Shown in pieces: positions 40,983 to 50,580 of a DNA stretch of 64,000 nt. Both the position numbers and the translations under genes were made by a program. Source of the DNA: Deltaproteobacteria bacterium. Lineage in GTDB: Bacteria > Myxococcota_A > Polyangia > GCA-2747355. How positions within the stretch are numbered: the first letter of the stretch is position 1; every line of letters begins with the position of its first letter. The DNA lies in assembly GCA_020633415.1 (NCBI GenBank), contig JACKDQ010000001.1, positions 868,001 through 932,000 on the forward strand. Direction: 5' to 3'. The notes under the pieces are model-generated. The model ran no database searches. It was not told the DNA's origin and saw nothing but the letters and a program-made list of their open reading frames with translations.

Positions 40983-43900
40983 ATGGCTGAGCGAACGACA
41001 ATCTACCTAAGCGACGACGGTGCACGTCGCCGGGACTTTGCCGCAGCCGCGCTGTTTGACAGCGAACTCAGCCTTCGACCGCGCTGGTTGATCTGCGACG
41101 AGTTGATGGCGGCCTATGAGTTCGTTCACCGGGTCGTCGCCCGCGGCCGGCGCGCTTCGCGTACGGGCGTCGCCTTCAACGTTCATCGCGCGACGTTGAC
41201 CCAGCTCGCCGGTGTGCTGGCCCGTCAGCCGCTTCTCGCCGCCGAGCTCGCCTTGGCCTCGCCGTTGGCTTGTCAGGCGATTTTGCGTCGGGTGGTCGCT
41301 TCGGCCAACGACCGGTTAGCGCACTATCGCACCGTCGCCGCGACGCGTGGCTTTTCTCGGGTGCTGTTGGCGACCTTTGAAGAATTGCGGCTAGAACGGC
41401 TTGAGGCCGAAGCCCTGGCAGCGCTCGAGCCAAACGGCGCCGAGCTAGCCGAGCTCTATCGGGCGTACGATAGCGCGCTACGAGTCGCTGGTTTTGTCGA
41501 CCAGGCGGCGCTTTACAAGTTGGCGATCTCGGCGATCACGCAGCCGCTCGACCCGATCGTGCTGCTCGACGTCGATCTCTCGGCGGGTCTCACGCGTCAG
41601 CTCGTTAACAAGCTCGCCGACCAGGGGACGCCGCTGACGATCGTCGCGCCGAGGGGCGAGGGAATCGAATTGCTCGCGGCCCGTGTTGCGGCGGCCGAGC
41701 AACCTGGCGCTAGCGCGCTCGAACAGCTCAAGCATCAGTTGTTTCTCGCCGATGCACCGCGTGCTGCGTTGGATCGAACTGTGAGCTTGCTATCTTTGGA
41801 GAGCAGTGCGGAGGAGTGTGCGGCAGTTGCCGAACAGATCCTCGAGCTCGCCAGTCAAAAGATACCCGGCGACGAGATCGCGATCTTCATGCGCGATCGT
41901 GCGCGTTACCTGCCGCTGGTCGAAGAAGCCCTCGGTCGTGCGGGTATCCCGTATTATTTGTCCGCAGGCGCAACAAGGCCCGATCCAGCCGGGCGCGCGT
42001 TGTTGCTGCTCTTGCGCTGTCGCCAGGAAAACCTCTCGGCGGCGGCGTTTGTCGAGTTTCTCTCGCTACAACAGCTGCCGACCGAGCGCGCGACCAGCGC
42101 GCGCTGGGAAAGAGCGATCGCCCGGGCCAACATTACCGAAGGCCTCGACGCCTGGCGTATTGGACTAGATGCGTTGCGGCAGGAACTGCAGCTGCAGTCG
42201 GAGCGTTTGCCCGATGACGACCCCTACCGCTACGTTGTCGAGCAGCAGCTTGAGGATGTCGCCAGTGTTGAGGCCCATTGCCTCCCGATTCTTGAACGTT
42301 TGCTGGAGTTGCCAGAACAGGCGAGCTTTTCAAGCTGGGTTGCCCTGCTTGGCGATCTGGCTGGTGAGACGTTGCGCCAGCGCGAGCGCGTCTGTCAGCT
42401 GCTCGACGAGCTCGCGGCGCTTGGTGAACAGCTCGTTTCGCTAGCCGAGGTTGTCGACTTGTTGGGTTACCGCCTGGCTAATCTGGTCGATGCGGGCGGA
42501 GACCGTCCCTACGGGAGAGTCTTTGTCGGTGATGTCGAGGCGGCGCGGGCGCGCGTTTTTCACACGGTATTTGTCGTTGGTATCGCTGAGCGGGTTTTCC
42601 CGCGCAAGCTGCTACAGGACCCGGTGTTGCTCGATGAGCAGCGCCGCGTATTGGCCGCAGGACTTCGCGTCGCTGAGCAGCGGCAGCAACGCGAGCGTCA
42701 GCTGTTCCGCGCAGCGATCGGTGCCGCGGAACATCGTGTGGTGCTCTGCTGTCCACAGCGTCATGGCGGGCGTGTGGTTGTGCCATCGTTTTACTTGCTC
42801 GAAGCCGCACGGCTGTTCGATGTCGATCTGGCGTCGTACCAGCGATGTCGATCGTTGGACGATCGCGACTACGATCTGGATTTACTGGCCGAGCTCGAGG
42901 CCCAGGGCGTCGGACAGCCGGTCGATCCACTGCGCGGCTCACTGGCCCATCTGCACGATCATCGCTTCTTGATCGAAAGCCTGCGCCTGCAGTGGCAGCG
43001 CGGCGGCCGTCGGCTCGGCCCTGCCGACGGGCTTTGGTTGGAATCGCCAAGTGCGCGCGACGTGCTGCGCGAACGCGCCTTGAGCAAGCCCCAGTCGGTT
43101 AGCGGCCTGGAGCGTTTTGTTCGCTGTCCCTATCAGTTCTATCTAGGCAGTGTGTTGCGACTGCGGCCTTCATTGCCGATCGCCGCGCCCGTCGTTGGTA
43201 TCGACGCGCAAACCCGCGGCGAGCTGTTGCACAGGCTGCAGTTTCTAGTCTACCAGCGTTTGCGGCAAGAGGGTTCACTGCCGCTGCGCCTTGATCAATT
43301 GGAAGATGCGTTGCAGTTGCTGGACGAGGTGTCAGCATTGTTTTTCCAGCATCAAGGTCGCCGACTCGCTCAGCACGATGGCGTGTTGTGGCGCCAGACC
43401 TGCGAGGCGCTGATGGCCGATTTGCGAGGCTGGCTGCGCCGCGAGGCAGATGGCGAGCCGGTCGAGCCGATCGCCTTCGAGTATGCCTTTGGTGTGGGCA
43501 AACAGTTTGAGTCGGATCACGCGAGCTCCGAGCAGCCCGCACAGGTCGAAGGTGTGCAGTTTCGCGGGGCGATCGACCTGATCGTTCGTCGTGGCGATCG
43601 CGGATTGCGTGTGGTCGACTACAAGACCGGTCGGCCCGATTCGCGCGCGGATTTGCAGGTGCGCGGTCGGCTGCAGCGGGTGCTCTACGGCATGTGCTAC
43701 GAGGCGCTAAACCCCGGTGAGCTGGTGGTCGAAGGTGAGCTCTACTACTGTACGCAGATCGGTTCTTACAATCGGCTGCGCGTCGCGCTGACAGCCGAGC
43801 TGCGCGAGCAGGCGGCGCGCTTGCTGAGCGTTGTGCTCTCGATGGTTGAGCAGGGCCGGCTGCCCGCTGCACCCGAACCGGACTGCAGCTACTGCGACTA

Positions 43901-44006
43901 TTTAGCGATTTGTGGTCGCGATGCGGCAAGCCGTTGGCGCGGCAAGAACGAACGCAAGCGCCCCGAAGGTTGGCTCGCCGATCTGCAGCGGATTCGTGGA
44001 CGTTGA
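40983..44006 (+). CDS. addB: AddB-type subunit of the AddAB recombination nuclease
   Basis: 1007 aa. The C-terminal third has the RecB-type nuclease core: FRGAIDLIVRR and VVDYKTG with Asp879 and Lys881. Four Cys at 715, 968, 971 and 977 (CX252-CX2-CX5C) match the iron-sulfur 'staple' of AddB. The N-terminal helicase-like part is divergent and I see no Walker A, as expected for many Gram-negative AddB proteins whose helicase half is inactive. With AddA it processes double-strand breaks for RecA loading. Its TGA is one base before the ATG of addA. Confidence 0.88.
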   Translation: MAERTTIYLSDDGARRRDFAAAALFDSELSLRPRWLICDELMAAYEFVHRVVARGRRASRTGVAFNVHRATLTQLAGVLARQPLLAAELALASPLACQAILRRVVASANDRLAHYRTVAATRGFSRVLLATFEELRLERLEAEALAALEPNGAELAELYRAYDSALRVAGFVDQAALYKLAISAITQPLDPIVLLDVDLSAGLTRQLVNKLADQGTPLTIVAPRGEGIELLAARVAAAEQPGASALEQLKHQLFLADAPRAALDRTVSLLSLESSAEECAAVAEQILELASQKIPGDEIAIFMRDRARYLPLVEEALGRAGIPYYLSAGATRPDPAGRALLLLLRCRQENLSAAAFVEFLSLQQLPTERATSARWERAIARANITEGLDAWRIGLDALRQELQLQSERLPDDDPYRYVVEQQLEDVASVEAHCLPILERLLELPEQASFSSWVALLGDLAGETLRQRERVCQLLDELAALGEQLVSLAEVVDLLGYRLANLVDAGGDRPYGRVFVGDVEAARARVFHTVFVVGIAERVFPRKLLQDPVLLDEQRRVLAAGLRVAEQRQQRERQLFRAAIGAAEHRVVLCCPQRHGGRVVVPSFYLLEAARLFDVDLASYQRCRSLDDRDYDLDLLAELEAQGVGQPVDPLRGSLAHLHDHRFLIESLRLQWQRGGRRLGPADGLWLESPSARDVLRERALSKPQSVSGLERFVRCPYQFYLGSVLRLRPSLPIAAPVVGIDAQTRGELLHRLQFLVYQRLRQEGSLPLRLDQLEDALQLLDEVSALFFQHQGRRLAQHDGVLWRQTCEALMADLRGWLRREADGEPVEPIAFEYAFGVGKQFESDHASSEQPAQVEGVQFRGAIDLIVRRGDRGLRVVDYKTGRPDSRADLQVRGRLQRVLYGMCYEALNPGELVVEGELYYCTQIGSYNRLRVALTAELREQAARLLSVVLSMVEQGRLPAAPEPDCSYCDYLAICGRDAASRWRGKNERKRPEGWLADLQRIRGR

Positions 44007-44007
44007 G

Positions 44008-47000
44008 ATGGTTGAGCAGCTGACCGATAGCGCCGCAAGGGAAAGGATCGCTCAGGCGATCGACGAATCGCAGTTCGTCGAGGCTGCCGCGGGGACCGGC
44101 AAGACGCACGTTCTAATCGATCGGATCGAGGCTGTGATCCGTAGCGGTGCCGGCGAGTTGGCCTCGATGGTCGTGGTGACCTTTACCGAGAAGGCCGCCG
44201 GAGAGCTCAAGCTGCGAATTCGCCGGCGATTGCGCGATGCGTTGGGCCAGCTGGAAGGAGAACAGCACCGTCGCGTTCTCGATGCACTCTACCAGTTTGA
44301 GCGGGCGCAGGTCAGCACGATCCACGGCTTCTGCGCTGACCTGCTACGCGAATACCCACTGGCCGCGGGCGTCGATCCTGATTTCGAAGTGCTCGGTGAT
44401 GCGATCGGTAGTCGTCGCCTATTCGATCGGGTGTTCTTTGACTGGTTCAACCGTCGGCGGCCGGAAGAGGCGTCGGCGTTAGCCATCGTTCTTTCGCGCA
44501 ACGAGCGGCGATGCTTCGATCGCTTGCGCGATGCGGCCTGGCGCTTCGCCGAGCACTGTGAATTGGCTGCGGCCTGGCAGGACCAGGCTGCGCCAAGCGA
44601 GCAGTTGGGGCAGTGGCTGATCGCGCAAATCCTCGCTGTGGCCGATGCGGGTTACGCGTTGGTGCGGGCGGGCGGAGTGGAAGAGGGGCGCCTTTCGGTG
44701 CTGCTCGACACAGCGGGAGAACTTCGCGCGCTCGAGCAGGCAACCCAACACCAGCTCGACCGGCGCTTCGATCGTCTGTGTCGCGAGTTGCCCTACCTGA
44801 TTCGTCGCCTCGGTCGGCGGGGGAAGCTGGCCCCGTTGACGGCCCAGCTCACTCAACTCCAGGGCGAGTTGGAGCGCTATCAGCTGACCGTCGGTGCGCA
44901 TCTCGCGCCCGAGCTGCGCGGCGAGCTGATGGCGGTGGTGCGGTCCTACCAGCACGAGAAGTTGCGGGCTGCGAAGCTTGATTTCACCGATCTGCTGCGG
45001 TTGACGCGCCAGATGCTCGAGCGTGATGCGAGCCTGCGTCGAGCGCTGCGACAGCGATTTTCTCATTTCTTCGTCGACGAATTTCAGGACACCGATCCGC
45101 TGCAGGCCGAGATCATCTTCTGTTTGGCCGCGCCAGCTGAGGCCGAGGCCGTCGACGCTGCGCCAGGTGCTGGTCGCTTGTTTGTCGTCGGCGATCCCAA
45201 GCAAAGCATCTATCGCTTTCGGCGCGCCGAGATCGAGCTCTATCAACGCGCTAAGGCGCGCCTCGCGGCGCTACCCGAGCAAACGATGCGCTCTGCGGTG
45301 TTGGAGTTGTCGACGAGCTATCGAGCTGTTCCTGACATTCAGCACGCGGTCAACGCGGCATTTTCGCCGCTGCTGGTCGAAGGCGATGGTCAGCCTGGTT
45401 ACGTGCCGCTGTGTCCGCACCGTCCAGCGATTCCCTGGGTCGATGGTATGTCGACGGCGAGCGACGCTCCCCAAGCGGTTGCAGCGCGGCAGCCAGCGCT
45501 ATTGGCGTTGCCGCTTTCGCCGGCTGGGCTGCCCGAGCGGCTGGCTGCATGTCGGGCCCGCGAACCCGCCGCGGTGGCGGCGCTAATCGCCCAGCTGATC
45601 GGTTCGGGGCATTATCGCGTGCGCGGCACGGCCGGCACGTTGGTGCCGTTGGCTGCTGAACACTTCTGCCTGCTGTTCCGTCGGCTGCGAGCCGGTGGGC
45701 GCGACTTAAGTTTGCCCTACGCGGAAGCGCTCCGTCGCTGGGGCATCGCGCACGGTATCGCGGGGACTCAGGCGTTCTTTTGGCGTGACGAGATCGAGGT
45801 GCTGCGCCACGCGTTGCGAGCGATCGAATGGCCCGATGACCAGCTTGCGATCTACGCGACACTTCACGGTCCGCTGTTCGGCCTCGACGATGAGTCCTTG
45901 CTGCTCTACCAGCAGGCGGGTGGGCGTTTCGATGCTCGCTTGGCCGAGCAGGGGGACTGCGAAGGCTTCGACCCACGGATCGTGCAAGCGCTGCGCCTGA
46001 TGAATCGCCTACATCGCGGGCGCAACCGTCGGCCTCTCGCCGATACCATCGGTCGTCTGTTGGCGGCAACGCGGGCGATGACGATGTTTCATCTGCGGCC
46101 GGATGGCGAGCTAGCCGTGGCTGCTGTCGATCGACTGCTGGATTTGGCGCGGGCATTCGAGCAGACCGACGCGCTTTCGTTTCGCGCGTTCGTCGATTAC
46201 CTCGATCAACAGGCCGATAGCGCAGCGTCGGACGACGGCGGATCGATTTCACGCGGCGGCGTGCAGATGATGACTGTTCATCGGGCGAAAGGACTGCAAT
46301 TCCCGGTGGTGGTGCTGGTCGATGTGGCAACGACCGCCAACACGAGGTTGCCCTCCTCAGCGAGCGATCGCGCCGCGGGTTTGTACGCGCAGGAGATCTG
46401 CGGTTGCCGGCCGAACGAGTTGCTCGTCCGCCAGGATGCCGAGCTGGCCAAGCAGCAGGCCGAAGACGTGCGCCTGCTTTACGTCGCGGCGACACGTGCG
46501 CAGGATATCCTGGTGCTGCCGCTGCCGGCTGACGGTTTGCCCAAGGAAAGTTGGCTGGCGCCACTGTCGCCGGTCTTCGAAGGGGCAGTTCGCCTAACCA
46601 GCGGGCTGCCCGGTGGCGCTGCGCGGAGCGTAGACGACGGGATGTTGATCGGTCAGGCCGGACTGTATCGTCCGCGGCGCGGTGAGCATCACGTGTTGTG
46701 GTGGGACTTTGAGCAGTTGCAGGCCGAAGCTCCTCGGCAGGCGCCGATTCGCCACTATGCGCTGCTGGAGCGAGATGGGCCACAGGCCAGCCAAAGCGTC
46801 GAACGATACGCGACCTGGCAAAGCCGCGCCGATGCGGACCGTCTTCAGCTACAGCAGCCGCTTTGCCGTTGGCGGGCCGCCACCGAAGTGGCTCACCGTG
46901 GCGCGAGTTGGGCCAGCGCTGCGGCTGACGCGGTGGAAATCTGGGAAGTCGAGCGCGCCGATCAACTCACGGTTGGTGGATTGCGCTACGGAAACCTGAT

Positions 47001-47421
47001 GCACCGCGCGCTGGAATTTCTGGATTTCGATCGCGCAGTGGACGACACGGCGTATCGCCGAGCGATCATCGCCTCGGCGGCCGATGAGCTGTGCGCATCG
47101 CAAGCGGAACGAGCGTTAGCTGATCAACAGCTCGCAAAGACGGTCGCGCATCCCTTGATGCAGCGTGCACGTCGTGCCAAGGCGCTTTATCGCGAGGCAC
47201 CGATCGCCTTTTTGTTCGGTGAGGAGCCAACGCTGGTCGACGGAATCGTCGACCTGGTGTTCGTCGATCAGCACGATTGCCTTCACGTGGTTGACTACAA
47301 GACCGATAGTCAACCGACGCTCGGTCAGATCGCCGCCTACCGTCGCCAGGTTGCGCTCTATCTCGATTGCTTGCGCGTGTTGAGCGATGGTCGAGTCAGG
47401 GGCCATCTGCTGTTCGTTTAG
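44008..47421 (+). CDS. addA: AddA-type helicase-nuclease (RecB-like)
   Basis: 1137 aa from ATG 44008, immediately after the addB stop. UvrD-like helicase motifs: Walker A EAAAGTGKT with Lys32, VVVTFTEKAAGELKLR (Ia), STIHGFC, VDEFQDTDPLQ (II), VVGDPKQSIYRFR (III), VQMMTVHRAKGLQFPVVVL (V) and LLYVAATRAQDIL (VI). The C-terminal RecB nuclease domain ends LVDGIVDLVFVDQ ... VVDYKTDS ... YRRQVALYLDCL, with the catalytic Asp-Asp-Lys. All helicase and nuclease residues appear intact. AddA-AddB replace RecBCD in this genome. Confidence 0.93.
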   Translation: MVEQLTDSAARERIAQAIDESQFVEAAAGTGKTHVLIDRIEAVIRSGAGELASMVVVTFTEKAAGELKLRIRRRLRDALGQLEGEQHRRVLDALYQFERAQVSTIHGFCADLLREYPLAAGVDPDFEVLGDAIGSRRLFDRVFFDWFNRRRPEEASALAIVLSRNERRCFDRLRDAAWRFAEHCELAAAWQDQAAPSEQLGQWLIAQILAVADAGYALVRAGGVEEGRLSVLLDTAGELRALEQATQHQLDRRFDRLCRELPYLIRRLGRRGKLAPLTAQLTQLQGELERYQLTVGAHLAPELRGELMAVVRSYQHEKLRAAKLDFTDLLRLTRQMLERDASLRRALRQRFSHFFVDEFQDTDPLQAEIIFCLAAPAEAEAVDAAPGAGRLFVVGDPKQSIYRFRRAEIELYQRAKARLAALPEQTMRSAVLELSTSYRAVPDIQHAVNAAFSPLLVEGDGQPGYVPLCPHRPAIPWVDGMSTASDAPQAVAARQPALLALPLSPAGLPERLAACRAREPAAVAALIAQLIGSGHYRVRGTAGTLVPLAAEHFCLLFRRLRAGGRDLSLPYAEALRRWGIAHGIAGTQAFFWRDEIEVLRHALRAIEWPDDQLAIYATLHGPLFGLDDESLLLYQQAGGRFDARLAEQGDCEGFDPRIVQALRLMNRLHRGRNRRPLADTIGRLLAATRAMTMFHLRPDGELAVAAVDRLLDLARAFEQTDALSFRAFVDYLDQQADSAASDDGGSISRGGVQMMTVHRAKGLQFPVVVLVDVATTANTRLPSSASDRAAGLYAQEICGCRPNELLVRQDAELAKQQAEDVRLLYVAATRAQDILVLPLPADGLPKESWLAPLSPVFEGAVRLTSGLPGGAARSVDDGMLIGQAGLYRPRRGEHHVLWWDFEQLQAEAPRQAPIRHYALLERDGPQASQSVERYATWQSRADADRLQLQQPLCRWRAATEVAHRGASWASAAADAVEIWEVERADQLTVGGLRYGNLMHRALEFLDFDRAVDDTAYRRAIIASAADELCASQAERALADQQLAKTVAHPLMQRARRAKALYREAPIAFLFGEEPTLVDGIVDLVFVDQHDCLHVVDYKTDSQPTLGQIAAYRRQVALYLDCLRVLSDGRVRGHLLFV

Positions 47422-47509
47422 CTTGCGCAAGCGTTCCTAACTATTGGGTTAAATTAATGCCGCGGCGGCGGTGGTGGCGGCAAAACAACCGGTGTAAGCT
47501 GCCGTCGTT

Positions 47510-49753
47510 TTGACACGACAAGAGTCAGCGCGCACGAGCAGCATCCATGACCTCGAGCTGTTGGCAAACGTAGCCGAGGCGCTCTCGTCGTTAAGCATCA
47601 GCTCGCAGCTTTGGCGAGTGGTTGAGTTGTTGCACCGTCAGTTTGGCTTCGAATGCGCGGTGCTCGGCCTAATCGATGGCGAGAGCGTGCGTATTCGTGC
47701 GGCGATTCACCGAGGGCCCGATGGACCAGTGCGTGTTGACGTCGGTGACCGGATCGCGCTGGGAGAGGGGCCGGTCGGTCATGTTGCCGTCGACGGCCGA
47801 GCGCGCTTTGCCGGTGAAGGCTTGATGCCGACGACGCACATCGAGGGGCTTGGTCTGGCCTGTAGCGAGCTTTGCGTACCACTTGCGGTGGGCGATCGGC
47901 AAACGGGGGTGATCTGCGTGCGTAGCGAGCGCGCCGACGCGTTCGCCGAGCAAGATCTTCACCTCTTACAAGTGATCGCCGCGTTGATCGCGCCCGCCCT
48001 CGAGACCGCGCAAGCCTATGAGCTGGAGCGTCGGCGCGTACGCCAGATCCGCCTGGTTAACGAGATCAGCCGACTGATCTCTTCCTCGCTCCACCGCGAG
48101 GAGGTCGCGACGCTGGCTTGCGATACGATCATCGACTCGCTCAACGTGACCTTTGCCGGCGTCTACCTTTGTGAGGACAGTGGCGGATTGACGCGGGTCG
48201 GACAGGGCGCTCGCCGCCCGTTACATGGCGATCAGACCAGACTGTCAGCCGAACAACTGCTCGGGCCGATCCTCCGCGACCGCGTGTTCGAACAGGGCCA
48301 CACCGAGCGTCTTTCGCAACTGTCTCTCGACAGCGACTATCGCCGGCGCGCCGAAGAGACCCGCAGCGCCGTGCTCGTACCGCTGCGACTTGCTGGTGAG
48401 GTGATCGGCGTTCTCCTCGTTGAAGACACCGATCCCGCTCGCTTTACGGTTGAGGATGAGCGTCTGCTGGAGAATCTCGCGGGCTTCATCGGTCAGGCGA
48501 TCGATAACGCGCGGTTGTTTGAGTCGCAGCGCCGTCGCTGGCAGCAGCTGCTGCTGATCAACGAAGTCGCGCGGATGTCTACCTCATCGCTCGAGCTCAG
48601 CAAGATTCTCGAGATGACCGTTACCCACGCTCGCGATCGTTTTGACTACCACGCTGTGTCTTTGATGCTCGTTGAGGGTTCCAAGGTTGTCGTGCGCGCC
48701 ATAGCTTGTGCCGAGAGCGCGCAGATCGGTATCGGCTATGAGGAGCCGATCGGCTTCGGCATCGCGGGCACAACTGTGCGCAATGGGCGAACATTGCTGC
48801 TCACCGACCCAGAGCAATTCGGCGGAAGTACGCCAGCGACACCGGGCGTGACCAGCATCCTTTCTGTGCCGCTGGTTGCGAGCTCTCGCTGTATCGGTGT
48901 GTTGCAGGTTCAGCGCGAGGATCCGCGTGTGTTGAACGTGCACGATCGCGTGGTGATGGAGACGCTCGCCGAGTCGGTCGCTGGGGCGATCGCCAACGCG
49001 AGGTCGCTCGAGGAGAACGAACGGCTGCGCCGTGAACTCAATCAGATGCTCGTGCACGACTTGCGCAATCCGTTGCAGTCGGTGCTCGTTGCTTTCGGTG
49101 AGATCGAGCGCCATGTCGGTTTGCCGACGACGACCCAAGACGCCGTTGGCAGCGGACTGCGCTGCGCTGAAGAGATGCTGCACATGATCAACAGCCTGCT
49201 CGACGTGTCGCGTTTTGAAGCAGGAAAGATGCAGATCCGTCCGATGCCTGCCGCGCTCAACGATCACTTGCGGGCGGTGGTGCATCGGCTAGCACCATTA
49301 GCGCGTAACCGCGACACCAAGATCGAGCTCGAACTCTGCTCTGACCTCCCAGTTTTGCGACTCGACCACGAGTTGATCAGTCGAATGGTCACGAACTTGA
49401 TCGGTAACGCGATCAAATTCACTGCGGGCGGGACGATTGTTGTTTCCACTCGTTTGATTGATCCCGAAGACGCGCTTGCCGACGGGCGGAGTAGAGCTTT
49501 TGCCGCGGCGTATGTGGAACTGACAGTTCGCGACGATGGCGAAGGCATTCCAGAGGCAGAACATCGAAGGATTTTCGATGCCTTTGGTCAGGTTGACAGC
49601 CGGCGGAGCGGCTTGCGGATGTCGAGCGGCCTGGGACTTTCGCTCTGTAAGTATGTGGTCGAAGGACATCGCGGTAAGATCTGGGTTGAAAGTACGCCAG
49701 GCGAGGGGGCGACCTTTTTCGTCGCGCTGCCGGTGGGCGAGGACGCACGGTGA
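47510..49753 (+). CDS. triple-GAF soluble histidine kinase
   Basis: 747 aa. The start is a TTG at 47510: a stop at 47495 closes the frame upstream and no ATG or GTG lies in frame before the first GAF. Three GAF-like domains (about 28-170, 190-340, 355-500) precede a HisKA helix with His516 (MLVHDLRNPLQSV) and a HATPase domain (MVTNLIGNAIKFTAGG, VRDDGEGIP, SSGLGLSLCKYVVEGH). No membrane helices, so it is a cytosolic sensor of small molecules, redox state or light. No receiver is adjacent; the next gene, a Ser/Thr kinase, overlaps it by 4 bp. Confidence 0.88.
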   Translation: MTRQESARTSSIHDLELLANVAEALSSLSISSQLWRVVELLHRQFGFECAVLGLIDGESVRIRAAIHRGPDGPVRVDVGDRIALGEGPVGHVAVDGRARFAGEGLMPTTHIEGLGLACSELCVPLAVGDRQTGVICVRSERADAFAEQDLHLLQVIAALIAPALETAQAYELERRRVRQIRLVNEISRLISSSLHREEVATLACDTIIDSLNVTFAGVYLCEDSGGLTRVGQGARRPLHGDQTRLSAEQLLGPILRDRVFEQGHTERLSQLSLDSDYRRRAEETRSAVLVPLRLAGEVIGVLLVEDTDPARFTVEDERLLENLAGFIGQAIDNARLFESQRRRWQQLLLINEVARMSTSSLELSKILEMTVTHARDRFDYHAVSLMLVEGSKVVVRAIACAESAQIGIGYEEPIGFGIAGTTVRNGRTLLLTDPEQFGGSTPATPGVTSILSVPLVASSRCIGVLQVQREDPRVLNVHDRVVMETLAESVAGAIANARSLEENERLRRELNQMLVHDLRNPLQSVLVAFGEIERHVGLPTTTQDAVGSGLRCAEEMLHMINSLLDVSRFEAGKMQIRPMPAALNDHLRAVVHRLAPLARNRDTKIELELCSDLPVLRLDHELISRMVTNLIGNAIKFTAGGTIVVSTRLIDPEDALADGRSRAFAAAYVELTVRDDGEGIPEAEHRRIFDAFGQVDSRRSGLRMSSGLGLSLCKYVVEGHRGKIWVESTPGEGATFFVALPVGEDAR

Positions 49754-50580
49754 CACAGGGTTGGCCAACACTAGAGGGTGATCGATACGACATCGTTGAG
49801 ATGGTCGGTCATGGCGCGGCTTCGACGGTTTACCGTGCGATCGACCGGCAAGCAAACCATGCGGTGGCGATCAAGGTGATGCACCCCGAGCAGATGCAGC
49901 TCGAGGCTGTGCGACGCTGGGCCCAGGAGGCGGAGATCCTTGGCAGCCTCAACCACCCTGGCATCGTACGCGTTCACGATACGGGGGTTTGTCGCGAGCG
50001 ATCGAATCCATATATGGTGATGGATTGGATCGATGGCGAGACCTTGCGCGAGCGAGTTTCTCGTGGCGCGTCGTTCGAGCCCGCGCGGGTAGCGAGTATC
50101 GTTTCGCAGATCGCCGATGCAGTGGCGGCGGCTGCCGAGCGGGGTGTTGTGCATCGCGATCTCAAGCCAGAGAACGTGCTGCTCTGCGCGCCTTCTTTTG
50201 AGGTTGTTAAGGTCGTCGACTTTGGGATGGCGAAGATCGCCGAGCGCAATGCGCCCCAGCTGACGACCGATACAAGCAAGATTTTCGGCACGCCCCAATA
50301 CATGTCACCAGAGCGGGCGCGCGGCGATGACGTTGGTGCGCCCGCCGACGTCTACGCCTTGGGGATAATCGCCTACGAGCTACTGGAGGGTCGGCGGCCG
50401 TTTGAAGGCGCTACGCCGGTGGCGATTCTCGTCCAACATCTGAACGCCGCGGTGCCACGCATGCTGCACGCTTCATCGCGCGTGGAAGAGGTTATCTTGG
50501 CCGCCTTGGCCAAAGCTCCAGAGTGCCGGCCAGACGCGACGATGTTTGGTCGCCGTTTGGCCGATGCGCTGATCGACTAG
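49750..50580 (+). CDS. Ser/Thr protein kinase (kinase domain only)
   Basis: 276 aa, GTG start overlapping the histidine-kinase stop (GTGA). It is a minimal Hanks-type kinase: glycine loop GHGAASTVY, AIKVMH Lys, VVHRDLKPENVLL, VVDFGMAK, FGTPQYMSPERARG and PADVYALGIIAYELLEGRRPF. No membrane helix or sensor domain is attached. The tight overlap suggests it works with the triple-GAF histidine kinase. Its TAG shares the palindrome CTAG (50577-50580) with the stop of the convergent repeat-protein gene. Confidence 0.92.
   Translation: MTQGWPTLEGDRYDIVEMVGHGAASTVYRAIDRQANHAVAIKVMHPEQMQLEAVRRWAQEAEILGSLNHPGIVRVHDTGVCRERSNPYMVMDWIDGETLRERVSRGASFEPARVASIVSQIADAVAAAAERGVVHRDLKPENVLLCAPSFEVVKVVDFGMAKIAERNAPQLTTDTSKIFGTPQYMSPERARGDDVGAPADVYALGIIAYELLEGRRPFEGATPVAILVQHLNAAVPRMLHASSRVEEVILAALAKAPECRPDATMFGRRLADALID

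Noticed and set aside
45350..46783. A 477-aa frame antisense to addA
   Set aside because: Very Arg/Ala/Pro-rich, no motifs, while addA helicase motifs run through the same DNA.
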